A stretch of DNA of 38,179 nt from Planctomycetales bacterium (lineage in GTDB: Bacteria > Planctomycetota > Planctomycetia > Pirellulales > Pirellulaceae). This document shows, in pieces, positions 19,418-28,680 of the stretch (position 1 is its first letter; the number at the start of each line of letters is the position of its first letter). Made by a program: the position numbers and the translations under genes. Location: positions 1-38,179 of the forward strand of contig JAGQPF010000299.1 in NCBI GenBank assembly GCA_020426845.1, written 5' to 3'. Below the pieces are notes generated by a model that worked only from the letters and a program-made list of their open reading frames with translations, had not been told where the DNA came from and ran no database searches.

Positions 19418-21112
19418 TTTCCTGTTCCACTGCCAAAGCTGATAGGTTTTGTATCCGCCACTGAGATTCTCGACCCGAAAGCCTGACTGCATCAGAACTC
19501 GCGTGGCCAAGTAGCCGCGCATGCCTACTTGGCAATACACGACGAGCGCCTGGCCGGCGGGCAGTTCGTGCAACCGGCCGCGCAGTTCTTCGATTGGAAT
19601 GTTCGTCGCATTGGGAATGTGGCCGTTGCCGTATTCCTTCGCTGTCCGCACGTCGACCAAAAATGGCGTTTGCTCCACCTCGGTCGACAGCTCCATCTCA
19701 GACTTATTGCCGGCGGTGTTCATCACTTCGCTCAGGCGAGCCACGTCGATCTGTGGGTGGTCCCCACGGAGCAGGCCAGAAGCGACAAAGCCGATCATAT
19801 TGACGGGGTCCTTGGCCGATCCGAACTGCGGCGCATAGGCCAGCTCGACCTCTTCCAGGTCGTAGACGGTCATCCCCGCCTGCAGGGCGACTGACAGCAC
19901 GTCAATTCGCTTGTCGACGCCGGCTCTTCCCACACCCTGAGCGCCGAGCAACTTTCCCGATTCGGGATCGAACAGGACCTTGAGCGTCATCGGCTCGGCG
20001 CCGGGATAATACCCTGCGTGATCGCTGGGATGGATATAGATCATGCGATACGGCCGGCCCGCTCGGCGGAGCGTCTTTTCGGAGGCGCCGGTCATCGCCG
20101 CAGTGACACCGAACAGGCCCAACACGGCAGTGCCCTGGGTGCCGCGGTAACACGTCTCGCGACCGAAGATATGATCGGCCGCCAGCCGCCCTTGCCGATT
20201 GGCCGGACCGGCCAACGGGATATGCGCATCGGCGCCAAGCACCGAGTCGCGGACTTGAATCACATCGCCGACCGCATACACATCGGGATCGCTGGTTTGC
20301 AGATGTTGGTTGACGAGCACGGCGCCACGCGGACCAAGCTCCAGGCCCGACTCGGCCGCCAGCCGACTCTCGGGCTGCACGCCGATTCCCAATGCGACCA
20401 GATCCGCAGGCACCTCGCGGCCGGATCTCAACTGGACGACCAGCTGGCCTTCCGCGTCTTCTCGAAACGCCTCCGCCGCATCCCCCAGCATCAGCTGCAC
20501 GCCGTGGTCCAACAGCGCCTGCGCAAGCGGCGTCGCCATTTCTTGGTCCAGCGGAGGCAGCACTTGCTCTTGCAGCTCGATCAGCGTGGTTGGCACGCCG
20601 CGAGCCGCCAGGTTCTCCACGAGCTCCAATCCGATGAATCCCGCGCCAATGACGACTGCGCTGCTGATGCCGCGGTCGATCACCTCCTTGATGCGATCCA
20701 TATCCTGGAGGTTCCGCAGCGTGTGGACTCGAGGCAAGTCGATCCCGGGAATCGGTGGCCGCAAGGGCGACGCGCCGGGCGCCAAGATCAGCTTGTCATA
20801 GCTTTCCCAGTACTCGCGTCCCGTATCCAACTCGCGGACCAGAATACGCTTCTCGTCGCGGTCGATCGATTCGACGGACGACCGCACGCGCACGTCCAGA
20901 TTCAGGCGGGACTTGAGCAGCTCCGGCGTCACCACCAGCAGCTTGTCACGGTCCGTGATCTTGCCGCCAATGAAATAAGGCAGGCCACAGTTGGCGAAGG
21001 AGACGTTGGGTCCGCGTTCAAAGACGACAATTTCGGCATTTTCGGCGAGACGCCGGGCGCGGGCCGCGGCGGAGGCGCCGCCGGCCACGCCCCCCACAAT
21101 CAGGATTTTCAT
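19406..21112 (-). CDS. CoA-disulfide reductase with C-terminal rhodanese domain
   Basis: This is a 568-residue flavoprotein of the NADH oxidase/CoA-disulfide reductase group fused to a sulfurtransferase domain. The FAD motif is ILIVGGVAGGASAAARARR, and the redox-active Cys42 is in VSFANCGLPYF (Cys43 in characterised CoADR). The NAD-binding motif is VVIGAGFIGLELVENL, and VYAVGDVIQV is the second FAD motif. The C-terminal rhodanese domain has Cys527 in VVYCQVGMRGYLA. The family reduces CoA disulfides or per/polysulfides with NAD(P)H; the fused rhodanese supplies or accepts sulfane sulfur. The start at 21112 is supported by GGGAG five to nine bases upstream; the open frame continues to 21370 but without family similarity. 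The C-terminal RKPEA and the stop codon lie in a dispersed repeat. Confidence 0.92.
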   Translation of the reverse strand: MKILIVGGVAGGASAAARARRLAENAEIVVFERGPNVSFANCGLPYFIGGKITDRDKLLVVTPELLKSRLNLDVRVRSSVESIDRDEKRILVRELDTGREYWESYDKLILAPGASPLRPPIPGIDLPRVHTLRNLQDMDRIKEVIDRGISSAVVIGAGFIGLELVENLAARGVPTTLIELQEQVLPPLDQEMATPLAQALLDHGVQLMLGDAAEAFREDAEGQLVVQLRSGREVPADLVALGIGVQPESRLAAESGLELGPRGAVLVNQHLQTSDPDVYAVGDVIQVRDSVLGADAHIPLAGPANRQGRLAADHIFGRETCYRGTQGTAVLGLFGVTAAMTGASEKTLRRAGRPYRMIYIHPSDHAGYYPGAEPMTLKVLFDPESGKLLGAQGVGRAGVDKRIDVLSVALQAGMTVYDLEEVELAYAPQFGSAKDPVNMIGFVASGLLRGDHPQIDVARLSEVMNTAGNKSEMELSTEVEQTPFLVDVRTAKEYGNGHIPNATNIPIEELRGRLHELPAGQALVVYCQVGMRGYLATRVLMQSGFRVENLSGGYKTYQLWQWNRKPEA

Positions 21113-21284
21113 CGGTACTCCCTTACGTTGAAGTCGTGTGGAGTATCCTAAGCTCAAATCTTGTTGAAAAACACCCAACTGGCAATCGGCACTGCCTCTA
21201 GTCCAACTATCAATCGGAACGGCCTGGGCGCCTTTGCGTGACCCGCTTGGCAGGCGCGCGGCTGGCGTCCGCAGGGAAACATCC

Positions 21285-21317
21285 TCACGCAAAGTCGCCA
21301 AGACGCAAAGAAGGGAA
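21285..21317 (+). repeat. CGCAAAG-type dispersed repeat, copy 1
   Basis: TCACGCAAAGTCGCCAAGAC followed by GCAAAGAAGGGAA lies upstream of the glycoside-hydrolase-like gene. A similar element in the opposite orientation lies at 29827-29859, also just upstream of a gene. It is built from repeated (G)CAAAG units. Confidence 0.6.
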
Positions 21318-21393
21318 GACTCTCGGCGGTGCAGCTGCTGCCGCAGCAGAATGCTGGGAACGGCCTTCAAACCAACAACTTGAAAAAATACTC

Positions 21394-24300
21394 ATGACGG
21401 ATTTCTGCGACTGGCGCCGTGTTGCGCTGTTTTTGATCGGGATCGTCGCCGCTGGTTCGGCCTGGGGGCAAACCGGGCAAACCCAGACGCTCCAGCTGAT
21501 TCATCCTCAGCGCGAGCTGGGCGGCTGGACGTTCGACAATGGTCGTGAATTTCCCGGCGCCGAAGGGAAGCTCGAACTGGCGACGGTGGATGACGCGCCG
21601 ACACTGTTGCTTCACGGCGACTTCTCGGGCGGCGGCAATTACGTGCAAGCGGCGACGGCGCTGCCGATGGTGGATCTGGCCTCGATCGCCTTCGATATCA
21701 AGGTTCCGGCGGGTGTCGGCAATGTCACCACGCGATTGATCGACGGAACAGGGCAATGTCACCAGCTGGACATCCGCTTGAACGACAAAGGTGGCTGGCA
21801 GCGTTACACGTTTCCCGTTGCGCGGTACTTTGCCTCGTTGGAGGCAGGCGCGCCGATGGACATCGTGACTCGCTATGAGAAGTGGAGCGGCGCCAATGAC
21901 GGTCGGTGGCACCAGCCCGCCAAACTGTTTGTGATCCTGGCTGGGCGCAGTGCGCTGCGCGACGGCCAGATTGCGATTCGGAATGTCGTGGCCACGCCGA
22001 CGCCACCCAAGACGGCGGTGCCGATGACCGTCCGCCTCGACGAGCTCGGCGACGGCCTCGGCGCGTGGGAGTACAACAATGGCGACGAATTTCGAGGCGC
22101 ACGCGGCGGCCTGGCCCCGAACGACGGCTGGGAGGCGCGCCGTGGACTGACGCTGCGCGCCGACTTCACCGAGGGTGGACGGTACGTCGGCGCTCGACAG
22201 CGGATTCAACTCAACGGAGTCAAGTCCACCCAGCTGGTCCGCTTGCGGGTTCGGTCCAGCGGAGTTCGCCAGTTCTCGCTGCGCATGGTGGATGAGACGG
22301 GACAATGTCACCAGCGTCATGGGATCGAGCTGCCCGCCGACGGCAAGTGGCATTCGCTCGAGCTCGACCCGCTCAAGATCGCAGGCGGCGAGCACTGGGG
22401 CGGTGCGGACGACGGCCAGTGGCACGGCGCGTTGTCGCTCATGGAACTGATGCTCAACACCGGCTCGTCCGGCGACTCCAAGATGCAGCTCGAGCTGGCT
22501 GACATCCAGGCGGACGTGATCGTCGACGGCGTCGAGTCGACTGGCTCGGCTTGGCGAGCGGATTTGACGTCCACCGACACTTGGACCATGCAGGGGGACG
22601 TCGGACTGGTCAAGGACGACCACGGACCGTGGCTGCGTTTGCGTCGCACATTGGAGCAGCTGCAGCAGGACACGTTCGCCGCCGGCCCTGCGTTTCCCGT
22701 TCGCCGCGGCGCGTGGCGCGTCCGCTGCCAAACACGAGCCGATTTGCATTCTCCCGACAATTCGTATCACGCGGCCATCTCCCTGGAGCTCTTCGACCGC
22801 GCTGGAGGACGGCTCGAATTGCTTCCGCTGGGCATTGTGCATGGCAAAGCGGACACAAGTGATTTGGACCAAGTCGTTCAGATCCCGCCGGCCGCCGTCA
22901 CCGCGAGGCTGCGCGCCGAGCTGCGAAAGACGTACGGAGATTTTTGGCTAGGACAAGTTTCTGTCACTCGGCTCGATGTGCAGCCACTGGCGCAAATCGT
23001 GAGTGACATTCGCATCGCTTCGGCGGCGACGGGCAATCTGTTCCTTCCGGACACGGATGTGGCATTCCAGCTGGCGGTGAACACCGCGAGTCCATTGCCG
23101 GTGGCAGAGCAGGTGCTGCGATTCGAAGTGCGCGACTACCGAGCTCGAGTGATCGTGCCTGCGGGCGAAGCCAAACTGTTGTCTTCCGGCGCCGGGGCCT
23201 ACCGTTGCGAAGTTCAGCTGCCTCGCGAATCGCTGCAGGTTGGGCAATTCTACGAGCTGCATGTTGAGGTTCCTCAGGGCGTCAGCTCGCCCGCGACGGA
23301 ATTCTCCGGCTTTGCTGTGCTGCCGGTGGCTGCCGCGAAACGCTATCGTCCCGAGCAGATCCCGTTCACGATTCGCAACTGGGACAGCCGAATTCGCGAA
23401 TATTTTCTGCTCTCCGATCGGCTGGGCCTGCGCACCTTGGGCGTGTGGGGCGGCTGGTCCAACTCTCCGCCCTACAAGCCACACCTGCCCGGCATCGAAC
23501 TGTGTGAGCAGCTTGACGCCCAATGGATCACCGGCACGCCGGCTGCCGAAGTGGAGCGGTCCGGCTTTGCCAAGGTGTCCGAGGAGTCGCTACGCGAAGG
23601 AGTGGCGAATTTTCTCGAGGCCTACGCCGGCCGCGGCTTGGCCAAAATCGCGCTCGGCAACGAGCCGCACGGAACCGGACCCAAGGTGCTCGACAACGTG
23701 AAGGCCTATCGAGCGATCTATGAAGCCGTCAAGAAGTTTGATCCAAAGATCGAAGTGATCGGCACGTCCGTCGAGCCCAATGAGGAGTACTTCAAGGCGG
23801 GCTACCAGCGTTATCTCGACTCGTACGACTTTCACGTGTACGAGCACTACAGCAGCGTGCGCAACGCGATGCGCCAATACCGCGAGTTGATGAAGAAGTA
23901 CGACGCCGTCAAGCCGATTCACTCGACCGAGTTAGGGTTGAACAGCGCGGGGCAGGCTCGCTTGGCGGTTGCCATCGAGCTGATTAAGAAGTGCACGGTG
24001 TTCTTTGCCGAGGGCGGAGACACGGTCAGCTGGTTCACCATTCAGTATCCCGATCCCAACGGCAAGGCGCGCGGGCAGTTTGGCGACGCGCATTGCGTCT
24101 TTGATTGCAAGTTCAACAACTTCAACCCGCGGATCGACGCCATTGCTTACTACCATATGATCAACTCGCTGCTCGAAAAGAAGTTTGTTCGCGAGCAGCT
24201 GTTGGACGACGGCACGCAGACTTTTTTGTTCCGCAATGGGCAAGGCGCCACGCTGCAGATCATCTGGAATGACGACCGCGAGGCAACGGCCAGCATCGCC

Positions 24301-24438
24301 GTCGACGCGGCCGGCCCGGTCGAGCGGATCCGCATTGATGGCCACCGCACCGAGCTAACCCCACAGGACGGCAAAATCGCCGTGCCCGTAAGTCTCGAGC
24401 CCGCATTGCTGCTCTATCAAGGGAACCCGAAGCGTTAG
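21394..24438 (+). CDS. Exported clan GH-A glycoside hydrolase-like protein with duplicated N-terminal binding modules
   Basis: The protein is 1014 residues from ATG 21394; the open frame extends upstream to 21238 but through a dispersed repeat. The signal peptide is VALFLIGIVAAGSAWGQ. Residues about 43-186 and 216-369 are two related beta-sandwich modules sharing GxWxxxNGxEFxGA at the start and RLIDGTGQCHQ / RMVDETGQCHQ later, so they arose by internal duplication. A third sandwich-like region covers about 388-533. From about 660 a TIM-barrel glycosidase domain has ALGNEPHG (candidate acid/base Glu757) and IHSTELGLN (candidate nucleophile Glu846), the NEP and TEL pattern of clan GH-A. It likely cleaves a polysaccharide outside the cytoplasm. 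The exact GH family was not identified. The C-terminal GNPKR and stop lie in a dispersed repeat. Confidence 0.82.
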   Translation: MTDFCDWRRVALFLIGIVAAGSAWGQTGQTQTLQLIHPQRELGGWTFDNGREFPGAEGKLELATVDDAPTLLLHGDFSGGGNYVQAATALPMVDLASIAFDIKVPAGVGNVTTRLIDGTGQCHQLDIRLNDKGGWQRYTFPVARYFASLEAGAPMDIVTRYEKWSGANDGRWHQPAKLFVILAGRSALRDGQIAIRNVVATPTPPKTAVPMTVRLDELGDGLGAWEYNNGDEFRGARGGLAPNDGWEARRGLTLRADFTEGGRYVGARQRIQLNGVKSTQLVRLRVRSSGVRQFSLRMVDETGQCHQRHGIELPADGKWHSLELDPLKIAGGEHWGGADDGQWHGALSLMELMLNTGSSGDSKMQLELADIQADVIVDGVESTGSAWRADLTSTDTWTMQGDVGLVKDDHGPWLRLRRTLEQLQQDTFAAGPAFPVRRGAWRVRCQTRADLHSPDNSYHAAISLELFDRAGGRLELLPLGIVHGKADTSDLDQVVQIPPAAVTARLRAELRKTYGDFWLGQVSVTRLDVQPLAQIVSDIRIASAATGNLFLPDTDVAFQLAVNTASPLPVAEQVLRFEVRDYRARVIVPAGEAKLLSSGAGAYRCEVQLPRESLQVGQFYELHVEVPQGVSSPATEFSGFAVLPVAAAKRYRPEQIPFTIRNWDSRIREYFLLSDRLGLRTLGVWGGWSNSPPYKPHLPGIELCEQLDAQWITGTPAAEVERSGFAKVSEESLREGVANFLEAYAGRGLAKIALGNEPHGTGPKVLDNVKAYRAIYEAVKKFDPKIEVIGTSVEPNEEYFKAGYQRYLDSYDFHVYEHYSSVRNAMRQYRELMKKYDAVKPIHSTELGLNSAGQARLAVAIELIKKCTVFFAEGGDTVSWFTIQYPDPNGKARGQFGDAHCVFDCKFNNFNPRIDAIAYYHMINSLLEKKFVREQLLDDGTQTFLFRNGQGATLQIIWNDDREATASIAVDAAGPVERIRIDGHRTELTPQDGKIAVPVSLEPALLLYQGNPKR

Positions 24439-24456
24439 AACGTTAGCGAGGGATGG
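24421..24456 (+). repeat. Dispersed stop-codon repeat at the 3' end of the glycoside hydrolase gene
   Basis: GGGAACCCGAAGCGTTAGAA followed by CGTTAGCGAGGGATGG matches the core GGAAACCCGAAGCGTGAGCG of the copies at 32613 and 32881, with an 8-base insertion. The TAG stop of the upstream gene is read from this element, in the frame N-P-K-R-stop. Confidence 0.7.
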
Positions 24457-24461
24457 CAAGC

Positions 24462-24885
24462 GGCAACAGACGTTAGCCCTGAGCGCATGCGCACTTTGGA
24501 CGCAGCCTGGGCGCAAGCCTGGGGAACTTAGCGAAATCCACGCGCAACAGCCCCGGCAGTGGCAGAAGTTAGCCCTGAGCGCAAGCCCAGGGAACCTCGC
24601 GAAATTCACGCGCGCAAGAGCCCCGACAGCCCGACAGGGGCGACAGACGTTAGCCCTGGGCGCAAAGCCGGCGCAAGCCCAGGGAGCATCGTGAAATTGA
24701 CGCGCGCATGCCCAGGTAACCTCGCGAAATCCGCGCGCAAAAGCCCCGGCAGGGGCGACAGACGTTAGCCCTGGGCGCAAGCCCAGGGAACCTCGCGAAA
24801 TTCGCGCGCAAGCCCAGCAAACATCCACGCGCAACAGCCCCGGCAGGGGCGACAGAAGGTTGCCCTGGGCGCGAGCCCAGGGAAC
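24462..24885 (+). repeat. Array of about five two-hairpin repeats
   Basis: The 454 bases between the glycoside-hydrolase gene and the next gene are almost filled by degenerate tandem copies, starting near 24462, 24547, 24618, 24741 and 24835. The full unit has a GCCCC-GGCA-GGGGC hairpin, the linker GACAGACGTTA or GACAGAAGGTT, a second hairpin CCCTGGGC-GCAA-GCCCAGGG, then GAACCTCGCGAAATTCACGC. The best copies are 24741-24810 and 24835-24885. The second loop is GCAA or GCGA. Related copies on the opposite strand lie at 32691-32762 and 32798-32869. No gene is seen here. Confidence 0.85.
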
Positions 24886-24892
24886 GGCGCCG

Positions 24893-25213
24893 TCAGTTGC
24901 CACCGGGCGAGCCCGCCGTCTCGTTGGCCTCGTTCGAGCTGTTCTTCGAGTTGGCGTTTTCGGCCTGAGCGGCTTCGAACGCGTCGATTGCCTCTTGCTC
25001 TCGCCGCTCGGCCTCCATCTCTGCGGCCTCTGCTGCTGCTCGCGTTGCTTCGACTTCCATCTTCATTCGTTCCACAGCATGCATATGGGCCTGGCGCCGT
25101 GCGAAAAAGAAGTAGCCGCCTCCGGCAAACAGCATCAGGACAAACAGCCCTACGATTGTCAGGACAACCGCGTTGCCCTGCTCGCGGCCACCGGGGTGGT
25201 GATAATCCGACAT
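24893..25213 (-). CDS. Small single-pass membrane protein of unknown function
   Basis: The 106-residue protein starts at ATG 25213, with GGAG eight bases upstream. Residues about 14-40 form one transmembrane segment (NAVVLTIVGLFVLMLFAGGG), followed by a basic stop-transfer FFFARR. A highly charged Ala/Glu-rich stretch (about 45-85) is probably a helix or coiled coil, and the tail is Ser/Asn/Gly-rich. By the positive-inside rule the coiled coil would be cytoplasmic. It begins 37 bp after the catalytic M16 peptidase gene and is likely the last gene of that operon. No family was recognised. Confidence 0.7.
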   Translation of the reverse strand: MSDYHHPGGREQGNAVVLTIVGLFVLMLFAGGGYFFFARRQAHMHAVERMKMEVEATRAAAEAAEMEAERREQEAIDAFEAAQAENANSKNSSNEANETAGSPGGN

Positions 25214-25250
25214 ACGTGTTGCTCCGGCGCAGTTGTAGCATGGTGGGACG

Positions 25251-26498
25251 TCAGCGCGTCGCCCCGGGCGGACGAAGATCGACGTTGGGGCCCATGGAGA
25301 CGACCATGCCGCCTCGCAGCGGATACTGGGCGAGGTGGCGGTTGACTTGTTCGATGTCGATTCCCAAATATTGATCGACTTCCTCCCGCACGGTGCGAAA
25401 TTGCAGGCCGTGGATCCACTGATAGCCGACGTCGAACATTCTGCGGTGAGGACGCTCGCTGGCGAGCACCAATCCGGCGCTGGCTTTGTTTTGGACGCGC
25501 GAGAGCTCCTCGGCGTCCACTCCGTCGTCGGTCGCCTCGGCCATGATCTTGGCCATCGCGTCGAGGTTCTCTTGAGCATCCTCGGGGGCGCAGCACAAGT
25601 AGCCGAAGGTGATGCCGCTCCCCAGGAACTCGTGGGCGAACAGGGCCGCGTATTCGGCGCGGCCGGTGTCGACCAGTTCCCAGAACATGCGGCTGCCGCT
25701 GTCGCCGCCGATGATCATGTCCGCGATCTTGTTGACGTACCGCGCATCGTCCTCGGCGCCGGGGGCGGGGATGAGCCACAGCACGTATTGCTGGCTGGTC
25801 TCGGCCTTGGCGTGGCAGTGGATGCCGTGGTGGACCGGCGGCGTTGCGGTGTCGCGAGCCACTTCGAACGGCGCCCAGTCGCCGCAGATCTCCTCGGCCT
25901 GCCGAACAAGATCGTCGAAGTCCACTTTGCCCGCTGCCACCAACGCCATGTTGCCGGGGCTGTATTGCCGCTCGAAATAGCCACGCATCTGCTCGGGATC
26001 CATCGCCGTGATCGAGTCGACGGTGCCGAGCACGGGACGGCCGAGCGGATGGTCGCCGTAGAAGTGAGCGAGGGATTTTTCGAAGGCGCCAAACGGCGGC
26101 TCGTCCTCGGACTTGGCGATTTCCTCGAGGATCACTTTCTTTTCGGTGTGAAAGTCGTCGGCTCGGAGGCTGGGGCGCATGATGTCCGACAGCAGGTCCA
26201 CGGCGCGGCGTTGGAATTCGGGAAGCACCGCCATGTGATAGGCGGTGTGCTCCTCGGAGGTCTCCGCATTGCCTTGCGACCCCAGCTCGTCCAGCTCGCG
26301 GTTGACGTCGGCCGCCGACCGCCGCTCGCTGCCCTTGAAGCACATGTGCTCCAGGAAGTGACTGACACCTGACACCTCGGGCGACTCGTCCCGGCTGCCG
26401 GTGCGGACGAAGTAGCCGACGCCCATCGTGTAGGCGGACGGGTTCACCTCGGCGACCACTGTGAGTCCGTTGTCCAGCCGATGCTCAAGATACTTCAA
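25251..26498 (-). CDS. M16 family zinc peptidase, catalytic subunit
   Basis: The protein is 415 residues from a TTG start at 26498. GGAG lies seven bases upstream of that TTG, the LDNGLTVVAE motif expected near an M16 N terminus follows at once, and the only upstream in-frame ATG (26576) adds Arg/Pro-rich shadow sequence. The inverted zinc motif HxxEH is intact (His47, Glu50, His51 in SHFLEHM), with the third ligand Glu in VILEEIAKSEDEP. The gene overlaps its upstream neighbour, also M16, by 14 bp, which implies coupled translation. Such pairs form a heterodimer in which one subunit holds zinc and the other shapes the substrate chamber (as in mitochondrial processing peptidase and bacterial two-subunit M16B enzymes). 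No signal peptide is visible. Confidence 0.9.
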   Translation of the reverse strand: MKYLEHRLDNGLTVVAEVNPSAYTMGVGYFVRTGSRDESPEVSGVSHFLEHMCFKGSERRSAADVNRELDELGSQGNAETSEEHTAYHMAVLPEFQRRAVDLLSDIMRPSLRADDFHTEKKVILEEIAKSEDEPPFGAFEKSLAHFYGDHPLGRPVLGTVDSITAMDPEQMRGYFERQYSPGNMALVAAGKVDFDDLVRQAEEICGDWAPFEVARDTATPPVHHGIHCHAKAETSQQYVLWLIPAPGAEDDARYVNKIADMIIGGDSGSRMFWELVDTGRAEYAALFAHEFLGSGITFGYLCCAPEDAQENLDAMAKIMAEATDDGVDAEELSRVQNKASAGLVLASERPHRRMFDVGYQWIHGLQFRTVREEVDQYLGIDIEQVNRHLAQYPLRGGMVVSMGPNVDLRPPGATR

Positions 26499-27735
26499 CG
26501 GACGTCTCCAACGGTTTGGGGCCCAAGGTGCAGAAGGTGTACGACGCCGGCGGGTTGGCCCGCAGGTACTCTCCAATCGTCTCGCAGGACAAGGCGTCGA
26601 TCTCGGCCTCCGTCTCCGCTAGCGGACGGAGACGGCCGAGCAGGTGCCACTGCGAGGCGAGCGCGCCGGCGCGCGCCCGGCTCGACTCCTGGTTCATGAT
26701 GAACAGCGTCTTGCAGCGCGTCTTCAGCCGGTCGACCTCTTCGGGCGTCACACCGTCGGAGGACAACAGTTGTATTTCGTGCAGCATGACATCCAGCGTC
26801 TTTTGAGCGTCCTTCATCGTGCCCGCGTAGCACTGAATGCTCGAGTGCGATTTGACCGTGTGATAGTTGGCGCTGTAGGTGTAGACGAGCCCGTGCTTTT
26901 CCCGCAGCTGCGTGAACAGCCGGGAGCTCTCGCCGTCGCCCAAAATGCTGACGCCCGCCCAAGCGCGGTAGAAGTCGGGGTGGTCCGCGGGCAGCGACGC
27001 ATAGGCGATGCCGATGTGAGTCTGATTGGACTCGTGTGGAATGTGCAGATACCCGCCCGGCGCCGCCGTGGTCTCGATTGACGCTGGCGGACTGCCTTGC
27101 CAATCCCCGAACTGGGCTCGCACTTGATCGACCAACTGCGGCCAATCAAAGCGGCCCGCGATCGACAGAATGGTCCCCCGGGGAACAAACTGTCGCCGCC
27201 AGTGCTCGCGCACGTCGTCGTAGGTGATCGATCCCACCGACTCCAGGGTGCCGTGGGGATCGTTTCCCAGCGGCGCGGGGTAATGCTGGCGCCGCAACGC
27301 CATCATCAATTGCCGCGCCGGCTCGTCGTCAATCGCGCGAATCTCCTGGTAACAGACGCTGCGACTGTCGTCCAACTGGGACTCGGGGAGATGCGGACGG
27401 CAGATGATGTCGGCGAAGATCGGCAGCGCCTCGAACAGCCGGTCCGCGAGCATGGCGGCCCCGAAGCTCATGTGGGCGTTGCTCACTTGGCCGCCATAGC
27501 TCACGCCCAAGTTCTCCAGATCGTTCAGCAACTGTCGCGTGTCGCGAGAGCCGGCGCCGCGCTGCACCATGTCGCACAACAGGTTGCTCAGGCCCGGCCG
27601 GTCGAGCGGATCCGTGCGCCCTCCGGACGGCAACAACGCCGACATCGCCGCTGACTCGACCCAATCCATACGCTCTCCGACCAATACCATGCCGTTGTCG
27701 AGCGTTTCCGCAAATAACTGTTGAGGGACGGTCAA
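26485..27735 (-). CDS. M16 family peptidase-like protein, non-catalytic subunit
   Basis: About 416 residues from a probable TTG start at 27735, with GGGAG five bases upstream; the open frame extends to 27942 but the extra 69 residues look unlike the family. After the TLDNGMVLVGERM start motif the position of HxxEH reads NLLCDMVQ, so the zinc site is absent. In contrast the C-terminal Arg/Tyr element typical of active-site assembly is intact (LREKHGLVYTYSANY). The partner encoded just downstream has the zinc site but a degenerate Arg/Tyr region (WELVDTGRAEYAA), so the two appear to split one active site. The two predicted lengths, 416 and 415, are nearly equal. Confidence 0.87.
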   Translation of the reverse strand: MTVPQQLFAETLDNGMVLVGERMDWVESAAMSALLPSGGRTDPLDRPGLSNLLCDMVQRGAGSRDTRQLLNDLENLGVSYGGQVSNAHMSFGAAMLADRLFEALPIFADIICRPHLPESQLDDSRSVCYQEIRAIDDEPARQLMMALRRQHYPAPLGNDPHGTLESVGSITYDDVREHWRRQFVPRGTILSIAGRFDWPQLVDQVRAQFGDWQGSPPASIETTAAPGGYLHIPHESNQTHIGIAYASLPADHPDFYRAWAGVSILGDGESSRLFTQLREKHGLVYTYSANYHTVKSHSSIQCYAGTMKDAQKTLDVMLHEIQLLSSDGVTPEEVDRLKTRCKTLFIMNQESSRARAGALASQWHLLGRLRPLAETEAEIDALSCETIGEYLRANPPASYTFCTLGPKPLETSVEVS

Positions 27736-27951
27736 GGCAACTCCCGCGGCGGGGGCGAAATGGACGAACCGGAACTGAATGAATCTTCCCCAAGCGAGGA
27801 GGTTTGGCAAGTAGGCGGGGCCAAGAACGACGTCAGAAGGCCCCGGCCAGTCAGGCCTGGCAGCTTGGGACCGCTGTGCCAATAGAACCGAGTCGACCGA
27901 GTCGACCAAGTACGAACGGCCCAACCGCGACGTGACTTTCAAAGAGGGCCG

Positions 27952-28518
27952 CTACGCGTAGCTGACGTCAACGGCCTTGTACACGGTCTTGACGCGCGAG
28001 AAGCCGAGCCTTTCGTAAAGTCGAACGGCACCGACGTTCTGAGCCGTGACTTCCAAGTAGGCGCGACTCAGGCCGGCATTGCGGAAGCCGTTCAGTGCCG
28101 CGCCCAGCAACTGTGTGCCCAATCCCTGCGAGCGGTGGCGAGGGATGATGCCGAGATTCTGGATTGCCCCCATCCCGTGGCGGTCAATGACGCCCTGGAC
28201 CGTGCCACACGTTTCGACTCCTGCGGCTCCCCCGTACTCCAACAGCCAGGTGGCGCCGGGCAGGAAACTCTCGCGACGAGAGATTTCTCGCATCAGCCGA
28301 CGGCAGCCGTCGCGATCGCCCAGGCAGGGAAAAACATTCGCATCCAGTTCGAAACGGAAGCTCTGGAACTTCACTTCGGCGTGAATGTCGACCAGATCCG
28401 GGTGCCAGGGGGTGAGCTGGTAGCGTTCCGGCAGCGGCTTGGGGCAAGAGCTGGGGAATCCGTCCTGCGGCGCCAGATCGATCTCCATCCGGTAACGCTT
28501 GAAGTACGTAACACTCAT
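27952..28518 (-). CDS. GNAT family N-acetyltransferase
   Basis: This 188-residue protein has the acetyl-CoA binding motif PRHRSQGLGTQLL (R/QxxGxG/A) and the C-terminal ENVGAVRLYERLGF-like element (here TAQNVGAVRLYERLGFS), both diagnostic of GNAT enzymes. The segment AIQNLGIIPRH before the motif is the usual beta-4 strand. The substrate cannot be told; a protein N terminus or small molecule is possible. It lies 216 bp upstream of the M16 pair on the same strand and divergent from the metal-uptake operon. A -35/-10 pair precedes it (28585-28557, minus strand). Confidence 0.88.
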   Translation of the reverse strand: MSVTYFKRYRMEIDLAPQDGFPSSCPKPLPERYQLTPWHPDLVDIHAEVKFQSFRFELDANVFPCLGDRDGCRRLMREISRRESFLPGATWLLEYGGAAGVETCGTVQGVIDRHGMGAIQNLGIIPRHRSQGLGTQLLGAALNGFRNAGLSRAYLEVTAQNVGAVRLYERLGFSRVKTVYKAVDVSYA

Positions 28519-28556
28519 GGGAGCACCGATTTAGAATGCAGAAACGCCTCTCGCAC

Positions 28557-28585
28557 ATCGTAGTGATGGGCGAAATCCCCGTCAA
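28557..28585 (-). promoter_or_regulatory. Predicted promoter of the GNAT gene
   Basis: On the minus strand TTGACG (28585-28580) is separated by exactly 17 bases from TACGAT (28562-28557). The start site would be near 28549, giving a leader of about 30 bases before the ATG at 28518. Confidence 0.5.
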
Positions 28586-28650
28586 ACAATTGGCAACTGC
28601 GGCTGAAGTGTACCACGCTGCTCCAAGTTTGGCTTCAGAAGTCGCGCTGC

Positions 28651-28679
28651 TTGACCCGAAAACCTGCATGAAGTAGATT
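28651..28679 (+). promoter_or_regulatory. Predicted promoter P1 of the metal-uptake operon
   Basis: TTGACC (28651-28656), a 17-base spacer and TAGATT (28674-28679) form a sigma-70-type promoter. Its start site would fall near 28686, inside the first operator-like palindrome. A second possible promoter element, the extended -10 TGCTAAAAT (28710-28718), overlaps the second palindrome but would give an almost leaderless message. Confidence 0.5.
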
Positions 28680-28680
28680 G

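Noticed and set aside
21238..21393. N-terminal extension of the glycoside hydrolase from ATG 21238
   Set aside because: It is basic and Ala-rich, encoded across a dispersed CGCAAAG repeat, and would bury the signal peptide.
24462..24885. CRISPR array
   Set aside because: Repeat units are long, palindromic and degenerate, intervals between them are not unique spacers of even length, and no cas gene is near.
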